Source of the DNA: Nannobrachium achirus
Lineage: Eukaryota; Chordata; Actinopteri; Myctophiformes; Myctophidae
Direction: 5' to 3'
Assembly (NCBI GenBank): GCA_963921795.1
Contig: OY997651.1
Span: 52,323,018-52,387,017 of the forward strand
Length of the DNA stretch: 64,000 nt
Every line of letters begins with the position of its first letter. Within the stretch, counting starts at the first letter, position 1. The notes under the pieces were generated by a model. That model worked only from the letters and a program-made list of their open reading frames with translations. It searched no databases and had not been told where the DNA came from. A program made the translations under genes and the position numbers. Shown in pieces: positions 24,721 through 35,589 of the stretch.

Positions 24721-25159
24721 CGCTCAAAAAAGAAAATGGTGCAAACAACAAAATGACATGAAGATAAAATAACAAGACCAGGTCAACCTGGTTGTGCCAG
24801 ACCCCCTGTCTGTCATCATCATTTATGACATCATGCCTTTTGTAGGCATGTCATCATCATGTCATCATCATATATACCCTTTATATAGAAAACCCGGACA
24901 GACAGACCGACATTTGCTTATGTAGGCCTACCCATTTCATGGGTCTGGCAAAAACAGATTGCACTCTGTCGTGGTGACAACTTGTGCCCTGTGCACTCAA
25001 GGCCATATATGGGCTACTTGTGTGCCAGCAGAGCGAGCAAGTACTACTTTCGGTGCTGTTCGTATGTATGTGGGAACTCTGTCGAGGTGCCAACTAAAGG
25101 CCCTGCCTTTGTACTGCCTACCAGAAACAGACAGCACCAAAAGTAGTAGTACCTACTTT

Positions 25160-25510
25160 ATAGATATTTAAAAAAAGAAATATTGACCATTATGTCGTTA
25201 AAAAAAAAGGAGGTTCAGAAACATGTTTGTTGTGGAGAAAAGAAAATCATGCAGAAACAGACATATTGTGTTGTAGATAATCTGTTATAAAAGAAATAAA
25301 AAAATTGGTGGAGAAACAGACGTGTTGTTGGGAATCGTCTGTTCTTAAAAAAAAGGGGGTGAAATTGTTCAGAAATATTGACGTGATGTTGTCGATATTC
25401 TGTAATAAAAAAAAAGGTTCATCAACACTGACATGAAGTGTTGTTGTGAATATTGTTAGTTTAAAAAAGAGGTGCAGGATATTCAGTAGAAAAAAGATGT
25501 TGTGATGTTA
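25160..25510 (-). repeat. Inverted relative of the 20222-20960 array
   Basis: Reads TGTTGTNGATATTCTGTTATAAAA-like units at about 25271, 25325, 25388 and 25440, which is the complement of the array downstream of tubulin copy 2. Confidence 0.55.
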
Positions 25511-25549
25511 ACTGAATATGGGATAAAAGGACACTTAGTGTGGTTGCCG

Positions 25550-25870
25550 CGCAATCACAAGGCAGCGTCTTATTTTTGTCGGTCAAAGAGCGGCGTTTTC
25601 TTTTCGGCCAATCATAGCGGCTGTTTTCTTTTCAGCCAATCACAACCCTGAGTCTTCTTTTCGGGCCAATCAGAGAGTTGCGTCCATTGTTCCGGCCAAT
25701 CACAGTGCTGCATCTTTTTTGGGTCAATCACAGCACAGGTCTTCTTTTCGGACCAAATCACAGCGCTGTGTCTTTTTTGGGTCAATCACAGCACGGGTCT
25801 TCTTTTCTGCCAGTCAGAGCGCGACATCTTTTTATCAGCCAATTCCAGTTGCATCTTTCTAGTTTTCAGT
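25550..25870 (+). repeat. CCAAT-rich tandem array, about 35-45 bp units
   Basis: GCCAATCAYA-like sites recur about every 40 bp, with variants GGTCAATCACAG and GACCAAATCACAG, each followed by a T-rich CTTCTTTTCGG segment. CCAATCA is the classic NF-Y core. The array lies about 0.7 kb beyond the 3' end of tubulin copy 3. Confidence 0.75.
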
Positions 25871-25885
25871 TCACTATTGCCCTGT

Positions 25886-26411
25886 TTGCAACCTCACTCT
25901 CCACGATAGCTCTGAGATGAGGTTCCGCTGGGTAGGGAGGGTCCAGGCCGGCCAAAGGCAGTGATTACGTTATTCGCAACCTTGTATCCAAAAAGTAAAG
26001 GTAGTGCGAGACAGCTACAGATGTTTGCAAAATAGTCGGAAAGTAAAATTTAAGCGATCGGTCGAAACAACTGTTTAAACCACTTATTTAGTCAGCCTGT
26101 ACCGTGTTTTCCCATTCAACCCAGAGGAACATCCGACCGACCTCAGGTGTCAGTATGGCTCCCGATTTGGCTGCAATGTTTAAACATGGCACAGGCTGAT
26201 TAAACAAGCCATTTAAACAGTTGCTTAAACCCGTCGCTTAAAATGTACTTTCCGACTATTTTGCAATCATCTGTAGATTTCTCGGACTACCATTTATTTT
26301 TCGATACAGGGTTGCAAAAAAGGTAACCATCGCTGATCTCTCGGACGTATCCTCTGCCTAGACCCTACGTAGCAGAACCTAATCTCGGGGCTCGTGTAGA
26401 GTGAGGTTCCA
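25886..26411. mobile_element. Foldback element of about 0.5 kb with long arms
   Basis: The left arm AACCTCACTCTCCACGA is matched, inverted, at about 26395-26411. Pairing continues through GATGAGGTTC and ATAGTCGGAAAGTA blocks to a centre near 26150. A lone right arm (about 28745-28876) follows tubulin copy 4 at the equivalent place. Confidence 0.75.
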
Positions 26412-26544
26412 AAAGGACTTGGAGTTCACTTGGTTTCATGCTTTTTCAGTTTCTGGTAAGATTTTTTTGGATTCCTCCATGGTCGTCTCTCTGTTCTTTA
26501 TCTCCTTATCCTGCAGCTCCCTGCTGGTATGACAATAAAGTATT

Positions 26545-27876
26545 CTAGTCTCCACCATCATCCTCCTCGTCCTCTCCCTCATCATCAGCACTGGCATCCT
26601 GGTATTGCTGGTACTCTGACACCAGGTCATTCATGTTGCTCTCAGCCTCGGTGAACTCCATCTCGTCCATGCCCTCGCCGGTATACCAGTGAAGGTAGGC
26701 CTTGCGGCGGAACATGGCCGTGAACTGCTCCGAGATACGCTTGAACAGCTCCTGGATGGCTGTGCTGTTGCCGATGAAGGTGGAAGACATCTTGAGGCCG
26801 CGGGGTGGGATGTCGCATACGGCCGTCTTGCAGTTGTTGGGGATCCACTCGATGAAGTAGCTGCTGTTCTTGTTCTGCACTTTAAGGATCTCCTCCTCCA
26901 CCTCCTTCATGGAGATGCGGCCGCGGAACATGGTAGCAACGGTGAGATAACGGCCGTGCCGCGGGTCGCAGGCTGCCATCATGTTCTTGGGATCAAACAT
27001 CTGCTGGGTGAGCTGGGGCACAGTGAGGGCGGCGTACTGCTGGCTGCCTCGGCTGGTGAGCGGAGCAAATCCAAGCATGAAGAAATGCAGCCTGGGGAAC
27101 GGAATCATGTTGACGGCCAGCTTCCTCAGGTCAGCGTTGAGCTGACCAGGGAAGCGCAGGCAGGTGGTGACTCCGCTCATGGTGGCACACACCAGATGGT
27201 TAAGGTCACCGTAGGTGGGTGTGGTGAGCTTAAGGGTGCGGAAGCAGATGTCGTATAGAGCCTCGTTGTCAATGCAGAACGTTTCATCTGTATACTCCAC
27301 AAGCTGGTGGACGGACAGGGTAGCATTATATGGCTCTATCACCACATCCGACACCTTGGGAGACGGTACCACGCTGAAAGTGTTCATGATCCGGTCCGGG
27401 TACTCCTCTCTGATCTTGCCAACGAGCAGAGTGCCCATGCCTGATCCGGTTCCTCCTCCTAGGGAGTGGGTGAGCTGGAAACCTTGGAGGCAGTCACAGT
27501 TCTCTGCCTCCTTCCTCAACACATCAAGGACAGCATCCACCAGCCCTGCTCCCTCGGTGTAGTGGCCCTTTGCCCAGTTGTTACCAGCACCAGTCTGACC
27601 AAACGTAAAGTTATCTGGTCTGAAAATCTGACCATAAGGACTAGACCTCACAGAGTCCATGGTGCCTGGTTCCAAATCCACAAGCACAGCACGAGGAACA
27701 TACTTGCCACTTGTAGCATGATGGAAATAGACGTTGATTCTTTCCAGTTGTAGATCGCTGTCCCCACGGTATGTCCCAGTGGGGTCAATTCCATGTTCAT
27801 CACTTATGACCTCCCAAAACTTAGATCCAATTTGGTTGCCACACTGGCCGGCCTGTAAGCTCACAATTTCTCTCAT
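26545..27876 (-). CDS. tubb: Beta-tubulin, intronless copy 3
   Basis: Complete 443-residue frame on the minus strand, [11 protein letters not shown] to a tail of [13 protein letters not shown], with GGGTGSG at 140-146. It differs from the plus-strand pair by FHHATSGKY instead of [15 protein letters not shown] after the signature, [11 protein letters not shown], and NNCKTAV where the plus pair has NNAKTAV. Leu268 (FFMLGFAPL) is shared by all four copies. A private Cys230 replaces Ser in HLVCATMSG. It has 3' and 5' flanks homologous to copy 4, so this pair also arose by DNA-level duplication. No premature stop or frameshift. Confidence 0.96.
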   Translation of the reverse strand: MREIVSLQAGQCGNQIGSKFWEVISDEHGIDPTGTYRGDSDLQLERINVYFHHATSGKYVPRAVLVDLEPGTMDSVRSSPYGQIFRPDNFTFGQTGAGNNWAKGHYTEGAGLVDAVLDVLRKEAENCDCLQGFQLTHSLGGGTGSGMGTLLVGKIREEYPDRIMNTFSVVPSPKVSDVVIEPYNATLSVHQLVEYTDETFCIDNEALYDICFRTLKLTTPTYGDLNHLVCATMSGVTTCLRFPGQLNADLRKLAVNMIPFPRLHFFMLGFAPLTSRGSQQYAALTVPQLTQQMFDPKNMMAACDPRHGRYLTVATMFRGRISMKEVEEEILKVQNKNSSYFIEWIPNNCKTAVCDIPPRGLKMSSTFIGNSTAIQELFKRISEQFTAMFRRKAYLHWYTGEGMDEMEFTEAESNMNDLVSEYQQYQDASADDEGEDEEDDGGD

Positions 27877-28138
27877 TTCGTCAAGTTCGTCTGTTCACCT
27901 ATAAGAACTTCACTTCTCTTTCAGTCTTTTACTAGTTTCAGTCCTTTACTAGTTTCAGTCTTTTACTAGTTTCAATCTGCTAGTGTCTCTTTCTTTTCTA
28001 GTTTATATCTAGCTTCTTTCTTTACTAGCTTCAATCTACTAGTTTCAATTTCTTTCTTCTTCTAGATTCCTCCTTTATTCTTCACTGTTCTTAGGCAATT
28101 CTATATTCTGTTCTGTAAGGTTGTAGGTAGGACAACAT
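27877..28138 (-). other. 5' leader of tubulin copy 3
   Basis: Rich in CTAGTTTC-type motifs (TTTACTAGTTTCAGTC repeated on plus). On the gene strand TTCTTATAG followed by GTGAACAGACG lies about 20-30 bp before the ATG, a possible 3' splice site; a 5' UTR intron is speculative. Confidence 0.4.
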
Positions 28139-28203
28139 CTTATATACTGTACTTTACCGGGGCTCTGGTCCGACATCACACACACAAATTGTTGCCTAAC
28201 AAC
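28139..28203 (-). promoter_or_regulatory. Tubulin copy 3 promoter: perfect X-box and TATA
   Basis: On the gene strand GTTGTTAGGCAAC (28203-28191) fits the RFX X-box consensus RYYNYY-N(1-3)-RRNRAC exactly. It is followed by a TGATGTCGGAC block related to the CRE of the plus pair and by TATATAAG (28146-28139). Regulation by RFX is inferred from the match. Confidence 0.6.
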
Positions 28204-28744
28204 GACGTTTAAGGCTGAATTTGCCTTTAGAGAGCCCATGGCCACGGCAGGAGCTGTATGAAAAATGAATGGAGATCTGCATAATCTTCCCTCTTGTTAG
28301 CTGCTGTGTAAAAGGATGTCACTCTTGAAAATCCTATTTTTAACTTAAATAAATATTAAAATAAATAGGTTAAACCTTACCTGCTGGAACACGTTTGTGA
28401 ATTCAGTGGATCCAATGCAAGATAATGAAAAGCAAAATAGGAGCTGAGAGAAAGTTGATATTAGCGCCCATCACAACAAAGACTCTCGAGTTAACATAAC
28501 GTTGACTCTAAACTGAAAAAACACAAGAAAATACCCCAAGTGATTCTGCAATATACTGGTCGCTTCCTTCCCTCTGCCAACCTGGGGAGGGCCCCGAACT
28601 GAGCTCATGCTTCCTTCAGTACATGAACAGTGAGCAGGCAGCTTCTTTTCACCTGACGGGGAGTTTCGGCAGTAGGACGTAGCGCGTGGAAGGAACACGT
28701 TATTCCAACCAGTTCCTTTCCCCTCCGTCAAGCCCCTGACTTCT
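28204..28744. other. Spacer between tubulin copies 3 and 4
   Basis: About 28540-28740 (GTCGCTTCCTTCCCTCTGCC onward) matches DNA at 31285-31357 and 31761-31870, where the solo LTR has since inserted. No gene seen. Confidence 0.5.
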
Positions 28745-29009
28745 CAGCCTACCATTTATTTTTCGATATAAGGTTGCGAAAAAGGTTACCATCGCTGATC
28801 TGTTAGAAGTATCCTCTGCCAAGACCCTACGTAGCAGAACCAAATCTCGGAGCTATCGTGTAGAGTGAGGTTCCAAAAAGACTTGGAGTTCACTTGGTTT
28901 CAGGCTTTTTCAGTCTCTGGTAAGATTTCTTTTGGATGCCTCCATGGTCGTCTCTCTGTTCTTTATCTCCTTATCCCGCAGCTCCCTGCTGGTATGACAA
29001 TAAAGTATT

Positions 29010-30341
29010 CTAGTCTCCACCATCTTCCTCCTCGTCCTCGCCCTCATCTTCAGCACTGGCATCCTGGTATTGCTGGTACTCTGACACCAGGTCGTTCATG
29101 TTGCTCTCAGCCTCGGTGAACTCCATCTCGTCCATGCCCTCGCCGGTATACCAGTGAAGGTAGGCCTTGCGGCGGAACATGGCCGTGAACTGCTCCGAGA
29201 TACGCTTGAACAGCTCCTGGATGGCTGTGCTGTTGCCGATGAAGGTGGAAGACATCTTGAGGCCGCGGGGTGGGATGTCGCACACGGCCGTCTTGCAGTT
29301 GTTGGGGATCCACTCGATGAAGTAGCTGCTGTTCCTGTTCTGCACTTTGAGGATCTCCTCCTCCACCTCCTTCATGGAGATGCGGCCACGGAACATGGTA
29401 GCAACGGTGAGATAACGGCCGTGTCGCGGGTCGCAGGCTGCCATCATGTTCTTGGGATCAAACATCTGCTGGGTGAGTTCGGGCACAGTGAGGGAGGTGT
29501 ACTGCTGGCTACCTCGGCTGGTGAGCGGAGCGAAACCAAGGATGAAGAAATGCAGCCTGGGGAAGGGAATCATGTTGACGGCCAGCTTCCTCAGGTCGGC
29601 ATTGAGCTGACCAGGGAAGCGCAGGCAGGTGGTGACTCCGCTCATGGTGGCAGAGACCAGGTGGTTGAGGTCACCGTAGGTGGGTGTGGTGAGCTTAAGG
29701 GTGCGGAAGCAGATGTCGTATAGGGCCTCGTTGTCAATGCAGAACGTTTCATCTGTGTACTCCACAAGCTGGTGGACGGACAGGGTAGCGTTATAGGGCT
29801 CTATCACCACATCCGACACCTTGGGAGACGGTACCACGCTGAAAGTGTTCATGATCCGGTCCGGATACTCCTCCCTGATCTTACCAACAAGCAGAGTGCC
29901 CATGCCTGATCCGGTTCCTCCTCCCAGGGAGTGGGTGAGCTGGAAACCCTGGAGGCAGTCACAGTTCTCTGCCTCCTTCCTCAACACATCAAGGACGCAA
30001 TCCACCATCCCTGCTCCCTCGGTGTAGTGGCCCTTTGCCCAGTTGTTACCAGCACCAGTCTGACCAAACACAAAGTTATCTGGTCTGAAAATCTGACCAT
30101 AAGGACTAGACCTCACAGTGTCCATGGTGCCTGGTTCCAAATCCAGAAGAACAGCACGAGGAACATACTTGCCACTTGTAGCATGATGGAAATAGACGTT
30201 GATTCTTTCCAGTTGTAGATCACTGTCCCCACGGTATGTCCCAGTGGGGTCAATGCCATGTTCATCACTTATGACCTCCCAAAACTTAGATCCAATTTGG
30301 TTGCCACACTGGCCGGCCTGTAAGCTCACAATTTCTCTCAT
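29010..30341 (-). CDS. tubb: Beta-tubulin, intronless copy 4
   Basis: Complete 443-residue frame on the minus strand, tail [13 protein letters not shown], signature GGGTGSG at 140-146. Near-identical to copy 3 over most of its length. Private changes include [26 protein letters not shown] and [14 protein letters not shown]. The duplicated 3' flank (about 28876-29009) matches 26411-26544. All four genes keep MREI and the acidic tail, and none shows a disabling mutation. Which vertebrate isotype class they belong to cannot be settled by eye, because the tails match no standard class that I remember. Confidence 0.96.
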   Translation of the reverse strand: MREIVSLQAGQCGNQIGSKFWEVISDEHGIDPTGTYRGDSDLQLERINVYFHHATSGKYVPRAVLLDLEPGTMDTVRSSPYGQIFRPDNFVFGQTGAGNNWAKGHYTEGAGMVDCVLDVLRKEAENCDCLQGFQLTHSLGGGTGSGMGTLLVGKIREEYPDRIMNTFSVVPSPKVSDVVIEPYNATLSVHQLVEYTDETFCIDNEALYDICFRTLKLTTPTYGDLNHLVSATMSGVTTCLRFPGQLNADLRKLAVNMIPFPRLHFFILGFAPLTSRGSQQYTSLTVPELTQQMFDPKNMMAACDPRHGRYLTVATMFRGRISMKEVEEEILKVQNRNSSYFIEWIPNNCKTAVCDIPPRGLKMSSTFIGNSTAIQELFKRISEQFTAMFRRKAYLHWYTGEGMDEMEFTEAESNMNDLVSEYQQYQDASAEDEGEDEEEDGGD

Positions 30342-31027
30342 TTCGTCAAGTTCGTTTGGTCACCTATAAGAACTTCACTTCTCTTTCAGTCGTTTACTAG
30401 TTTGAGTCCTTTACTAGTTTGTCTATTACTAGTTTCAATCTACTAGTGTCTATCTCTCTTTTTCTAGTTTCTTTCTTTAGCTTCAATATACTAGTTTACT
30501 AGTTTCAGTCGTTTACTAGTATGTCTATGACTAGTTTCAATCTACTAGTGTCTATCTCTCTTGTTCTAGTTTCTATCAGGTTGGTTTCTTTCTTTACTAG
30601 CTTCAATATACTAGTTTACTAGTTTCAGTCTTTTACTAGTTTGTCTATGACTAGTTTCAATCTACTAGTGTCTATCTCTCTTTTTCTAGTTTCTATCAGG
30701 TTTCTTTCTTTACTAGCTTCAATATACTAGTTTACTAGTTTCAGTCTTTTACTAGTTTGTCTATGACTAGTTTCAATCTACTAGTGTCTATCTCTCTTTT
30801 TCTAGTTTCTATCAGGTTTCTTTCTTTACTAGCTTCAATATACTAGTTTACTAGTTTCAGTCTTTTACTAGTTTCAATCTTTTTCTAGTTTCTATCTAGA
30901 TTCTTTCTTACTAGCTTAAATCTACTCGTTTCAATTTCTTCCTTTTTCTAGATTCCTCCTTCTATATTCTTCGCTGTTCTTAGGTAATTTTATATTCTGT
31001 TCTGTAAGGCTGTGGGTAGGACAACAT
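30342..31027 (-). repeat. Copy 4 leader with 116-120-bp tandem repeat
   Basis: TTTACTAGTTTCAG starts units at about 30495, 30615, 30731 and 30847 (spacing 120, 116, 116). Each unit includes ATCTACTAGTGTCTATCTCT and TTTCTTTACTAGCTTC. The array lies between TATA box and start codon, making this leader about 690 bp against about 265 bp in copy 3. Confidence 0.88.
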
Positions 31028-31084
31028 CTTATATACTGTACTTTACCGGGGCTCTGGTCATCACACAAATTGTTGCCTAACAAC
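31028..31084 (-). promoter_or_regulatory. Tubulin copy 4 promoter: perfect X-box and TATA
   Basis: The same GTTGTTAGGCAAC X-box match (31084-31072 on the gene strand), then GTGTGATGACC, then TATATAAG (31035-31028). It is colinear with the copy 3 promoter apart from small indels. Confidence 0.6.
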
Positions 31085-31352
31085 ACCGTTTAGCACATAC
31101 ATGTGCTGAACTTGCCTTTAGAGAGCCCATGGCCACCTGGCCAGAGCTGTATGAAAAATGAATGGAGATTCTGCAGTATACAATATACAACTATAGTTTG
31201 CTGGACACCAGTTATTGCCTCTTAGTTTTAAAATGTTATCCCACGATTTTGTAGCCCATTTTTCACCCAGTGCCAATTGCCTAAGCTGTAATCCTGGTCG
31301 CTTCCTTCCCTCTGCCAACCTAGGGAGGGCCCCAAACTGAGCTCATGCTTCC

Positions 31353-31760
31353 ATCAGTGTTATGCCAGTGCCGCACGTTGGCGCCCTCTTGAGTTTTCAC
31401 CCTTTCCTGATGTTGAGTTTGACTGTGATTGACTGAACTCCACCAGGCCCCTCAGCTGTATGTTATTCTCCCCTAATGACTGAGTATTTATTGAACCCTG
31501 TTGGTGTGTTCCCTGTTGGTTCATTGTGTATGTTTAACATCATGTTGGCTGCCCTTGCCTCCTCCACACGCTCCTTGGGGTTTTGTGTGATTCCACTGAC
31601 TGTTCCCTGCGTCTCGCTTTATATTGCCCTGTGCGGCGTACCTCTGTTTGACTTTTGAGTACGTTTTAAGTAAAGTTTGGTTTGTTCCTTTACACCTGTG
31701 TTCCGTCTCTGCATTCTGATTCCACCTTTACTATGGAGTGGCCGGTGGCCTAACAATCAG
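31353..31760. mobile_element. Solo LTR with 5-bp TSD (copy A)
   Basis: The body 31358-31755 (398 bp) starts TGTTATGCC and ends GGCCTAACA, the TG...CA rule with inverted TGTTA/TAACA ends. ATCAG flanks both sides (31353-31357, 31756-31760). No internal retrovirus-like coding DNA remains, as expected after recombination between two LTRs. Superfamily is uncertain. Confidence 0.85.
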
Positions 31761-31904
31761 TACATGAAGAGTGAGCAGGCCGCTTCTTTTCACCTGACGG
31801 GGGAGTTTCGGCGGTAGGACTTAGCGCGTGGTAGGAAGGCGTTATTCCAACCAGTTCCTTTCCCCTCCATCGAAAGGGATCCTCCTCAAGTATGTATATT
31901 TATA

Positions 31905-32250
31905 TTCGTTTTTTTATGCCACGATTTTGTAACCCATTTTTCACCCAGTGAAAATTGCCTAAGCTGTAATCCAATGCTCTCCCTCTGCCGACCTGGGGAG
32001 AGCCCCAAACTGAACTCATGCTTCTTCCTTCAGTGCAAGAGGAGTGAGCAGGTCTTATCACCTGACAGGGGGAGCTTCCCCGGTTGGACGTAGCACGTGG
32101 AAGGAACACATTATTCCAACCAGTTCCATTCCCCTCCATCAGGCGCAGACTGGCCAGGGGGAGGCATTATAGAGACCAGGATTACTACATTTCTGTGAGG
32201 GTACCTACCCTAGGAGACACAGGGAGAACATGCAAACTCCACACAGAAAG
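31905..32250 (-). mobile_element. 5'-truncated SINE copy (A)
   Basis: Its poly-A end is seen as CGTTTTTTTATGCC on plus. Body text (CACGATTTTGTAACCCATTT, GGGAGAACATGCAAACTCC) matches the fuller SINE at 36490-36876. The tRNA-like head is missing and the element ends directly against a lectin exon remnant. Confidence 0.65.
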
Positions 32251-32320
32251 GTTCGTGTCAGTGAAGGTCTCTGGTCCTCCAACGCATGTACAGATCAAAT
32301 GCCCTTCATCTGCTATGCTG
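32251..32320 (+). pseudogene. 3' end of an upstream C-type lectin exon (copy A remnant)
   Basis: Reads GLWSSNACTDQMPFICYA before a GTGAGT donor: the two last disulphide cysteines and the FICY ending of a C-type lectin domain. The 5' part of the exon is gone, replaced by the SINE. The donor phase (one base left over) fits the next lectin exon at 35590, so the ancestral protein had at least two lectin domains. Confidence 0.75.
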
Positions 32321-32466
32321 GTGAGTGACTGGCATTGTATTCTTCTTAAGATAAAAGCCATGATTCTATAATCACAATTCATTTGTGGAGAAACTCGGAT
32401 GTACACTGTACCTGAGTTTTGACCGTATCGGGGCATTACTACTACTAGAGATGTTTTTTTCCATCC

Positions 32467-34574
32467 TTATAGTAGGGCAGGAGAGAGGGGTCTACCAGCA
32501 CCCCAATGACAGTTTTTCGAAACCTGTTTTTTTTGGACCGTTATGATGTCTAGTTATGATTTCTGCTTGTTGCCGTCGCCAACTAATGTCCCATGGGGTT
32601 CATTTTTAACCTTTTCTCACAACTATTCCCAATCTGAACCATACAATGGTCATAACAGAAAATGCCATAACGCTTGATGTAAACAACCTACAGCGACAAA
32701 TGAACACACTTTTCTATATGATTTTGACCCAGGGAATTCATTAAAGTGGTTATTTTTTACATTTAAGCACATCTTGACCCTATTTCAGGACAGAAACGGC
32801 GAAGAATAACCCAAAAATGTTCAAAACACGTCTATACTTCTCTTTGTACAGATGAATTAAGGTGTATTCTTTTGATACCACAGGTTTTTTAGGACCCTTA
32901 TGATGTCTAGTTATGATTTCTGCTTGTTGCCGTGGTCAACTAATGTCCCATGGGGTTCATTTTTAACCTTTTCTCACATATCCCCAATTAGTGTGGGGAT
33001 TTAGGGGAGCAAATGCTAATTTCGTGCAATTTTGACTTAAAGCGTGAAATTTTGCACAGATGTAGCCCAGGGCTTGCTCTAATGATTTAGCTAGGGCGCC
33101 CGAGTCTGCGACCTTCGGGGTCTCCACAGCGGTCAAATCAAGTTGGGCTTCCATTGACTTTCTATACAGGAGGAAAATACCCAGAAAAAGATTTTTTTTC
33201 TGGGTATTTAAGGAGGATCTGAGGGGTCTAACTAGAGGTTTGTCATGATGCTGAATCCATTGCAGGCATTTGTTTTGCACAAAAAACATTCAGTGGGCTA
33301 GAAATGGCCTTAGAAAACAATACACGTATGGGTGAGTATTCATGTTAGTCGGAGGCCTTAGGGTTTTTTTTTCTCGTGCTAATCAGTCTAAAAGTTCAAG
33401 ATTTTGCACAGATGTAGCTCAGGGCATGCTCTAATGGTTTAACTAGGGCGCCCGAGTCTGCGACATTCGGGGTTGCCACAGCGGCCAAATCAAGTTGGGC
33501 TCCCATCGACTTTAGTGATGAAAAGTGATGAGTCATCACTTTTCAGAGTTGTGTGGGTGCTGTGGCGACCCCGAAGGTCGCAGACTCGGGCGCCCTTGCT
33601 AAATCATTAGAACATGCCCTGAGCTACATCTGTGCAAAATTTTGAACTTTTAGACTGATTAGCACAAGAAAAAAAAACCCTAAGGCCTCCGACTAACATG
33701 AATACTCACCCATACGTGTATTGTTTTCTGAGGCCATTTCTAGCCCACAGAATGTTTTTTGTGCAAAACAAATGCCTGCAATGGATTCAGCATCATGACA
33801 AACCCCTAGTTAGACCCCTCAGATCCTCCTTAAATACCCAGAAAAAAAATCTTTTTCTGTGTATTTTCCTCCTGTATAGAAAGTTAATGGAAGCCCAACT
33901 TGATTTGACCGCTGTGGCGACCCCGAAGGTCGCAGACTCGGGCGCCCTAGCTAAATCATTAGAGCAAGCCCTGGGCTACATCTGTGCAAAATTTCGCGCT
34001 TTAAGTCAAAATTGCACGAAATTAGCATTTGCTCCCCTAAATCCCCACACTAATTGGGGATATGTGAGAAAAGGTTAAAAATGAACCCCATGGGACATTA
34101 GTTGACCACGGCAACAAGCAGAAATCATAACTAGACATCATAAGGGTCCTAAAAAACCTGTGGTATCAAAAGAATACACCTTAATTCATCTGTACAAAGA
34201 GAAGTATAGACGTGTTTTGAACATTTTTGGGTTATTCTTCGCCGTTTCTGTCCTGAAATAGGGTCAAGATGTGCTTAAATGTAAAAAATAACCACTTTAA
34301 TGAATTCCCTGGGTCAAAATCATATAGAAAAGTGTGTTCATTTGTCCCTGTAGGTTGTTTACATCAAGCGTTATGGCATTTTCTGTTATGACCATTGTAT
34401 GGTTCAGATTGGGAATAGTTGTGAGAAAAGGTTAAAAATGAACCCCATGGGACATTAGTTGGCGACGGCAACAAGCAGAAATCATAACTAGACATCATAA
34501 CGGTCCAAAAAAAACAGGTTTCGAAAAACTGTCATTGGGGTGCTGGTAGACCCCTCTCTCCTGCCCTACTATTA
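32467..34574. mobile_element. 2.1-kb near-perfect palindromic insertion with TTA target duplication
   Basis: The element 32470-34571 begins TAGTAGGGCAGGAGAGAGG and ends in the exact complement. Arms of about 1 kb pair almost throughout and meet at a small palindrome centred near 33532 (AAAAGTGATGA, G, TCATCACTTTT). TTA flanks both sides (32467-32469, 34572-34574). Duplication copy B has the empty site CATCCTTAAGGCCC at 48780-48790. Each arm also has internal repeats (TTATGATGTCTAGTTATGAT twice). Frames of 108 and 126 codons are the two mirror arms and show no family features. TTA targets suit PIF/Harbinger-type transposases; that is inference. Confidence 0.88.
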
Positions 34575-34755
34575 AGGCCCATTCCCACTGGGCCAGATAA
34601 ACAGATAAAAAAAATCTCTTTCTCCATTCAAGTGGATGGTAAGATACAGATAAATATCTGACAGATATATATTTGTAATCTTTATCTTACCATCCACTTG
34701 AATGGAGAAACTCTTTTTTAATCTGTTTATCTGGCCCAGTGGGAATGGGCCTTTA
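34572..34755. mobile_element. 178-bp foldback MITE, TTA target (copy A)
   Basis: Body 34575-34752 starts AGGCCCATTCCCACTGGGCC and ends in its complement. Most of its length pairs (CCATTCAAGTGGATGGTAAG inverted). TTA lies on both sides; the large palindrome used the left TTA as its own target. Confidence 0.85.
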
Positions 34756-35213
34756 TACCGATAACTTGCATATTGGTCGATACTGAGTACTTATCTGATG
34801 ACATTGTGCACTAAAAATGTGGTTCCATTTGTACCGTCTCAGTTACGGGTGAGCTCTGGGAGCTTGTAGATCGGCTATTTACAAATGGACAACATTGATA
34901 TATGGATATGGCTGAAGTGCTTTATGCATGTTTCATAATAATAATCAAAAAGTAATGAGTGATACCCGCATTTTAGGCAAGTATCGTCAGCTTTTACGAT
35001 ACGATTCCCTCAATGATCATACATGAAGCTAGATAGCATTTGTTTTAGGTTTTAGAAGTTTTTTACTGATTAGGCGCATGGTCTACCTGTGTTAATGTTT
35101 TTCTAGATTGATATTCCTATGCATTTCTTATATTGTTGTTAATGTACTGACATATTATCTTGCTTATTATAGTGATGTGTATTACCTGCTTATTGTAAAT
35201 CGCTTTGGATTCA

Positions 35214-35446
35214 AAGGGTGCGTTCGGATATGCGCACCGGGTGTTTGCTCAGTGTAGTGAGTGCCTAAACCCAATCCTAACCTCAGTAAAACTATGCCTA
35301 AACCCAACCCTAACCCTAACCTTAACCTCAGTAAAACTATGCCTAAACTCAAACCTAACCCTAACCCTAACCTCAGTAAAACTATGCCTAAACCTAACCC
35401 TTATCCCTAACCACACCCGGTGCGCATTTCCGAACGCACCCTTTGA
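35214..35446. mobile_element. MITE with AAAGGGTGCGTTCGGA ends and CCTAAC interior (copy A)
   Basis: Inverted ends TCAAAGGGTGCGTTCGGA. The interior repeats AACCTCAGTAAAACTATGCC with telomere-like CCCTAACCCTAACC runs. Target duplication unclear. Copy B equivalent at about 49427-49651. Confidence 0.7.
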
Positions 35447-35589
35447 TACACTCGGACTGAAACACCAGCAGAAAACACTCTCCCATCGGAACAACTCCTA
35501 AAAACTACTGACAACTATGGATGTTCACAAAGTATGATTGTTTCACATTTCACACACATAGACCTACAGCATGTTATTTTATTTGTCAG

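Noticed and set aside
32084-32371. 95-codon frame over SINE and lectin remnant (also 48386-48688)
   Set aside because: It reads through the SINE in a different frame from the lectin residues; only the last 70 bp belong to a former exon.
32963-34078. 108- and 126-codon frames in the 2.1-kb palindrome
   Set aside because: They are mirror copies of one arm sequence with no recognisable domain, no promoter and no splice context.
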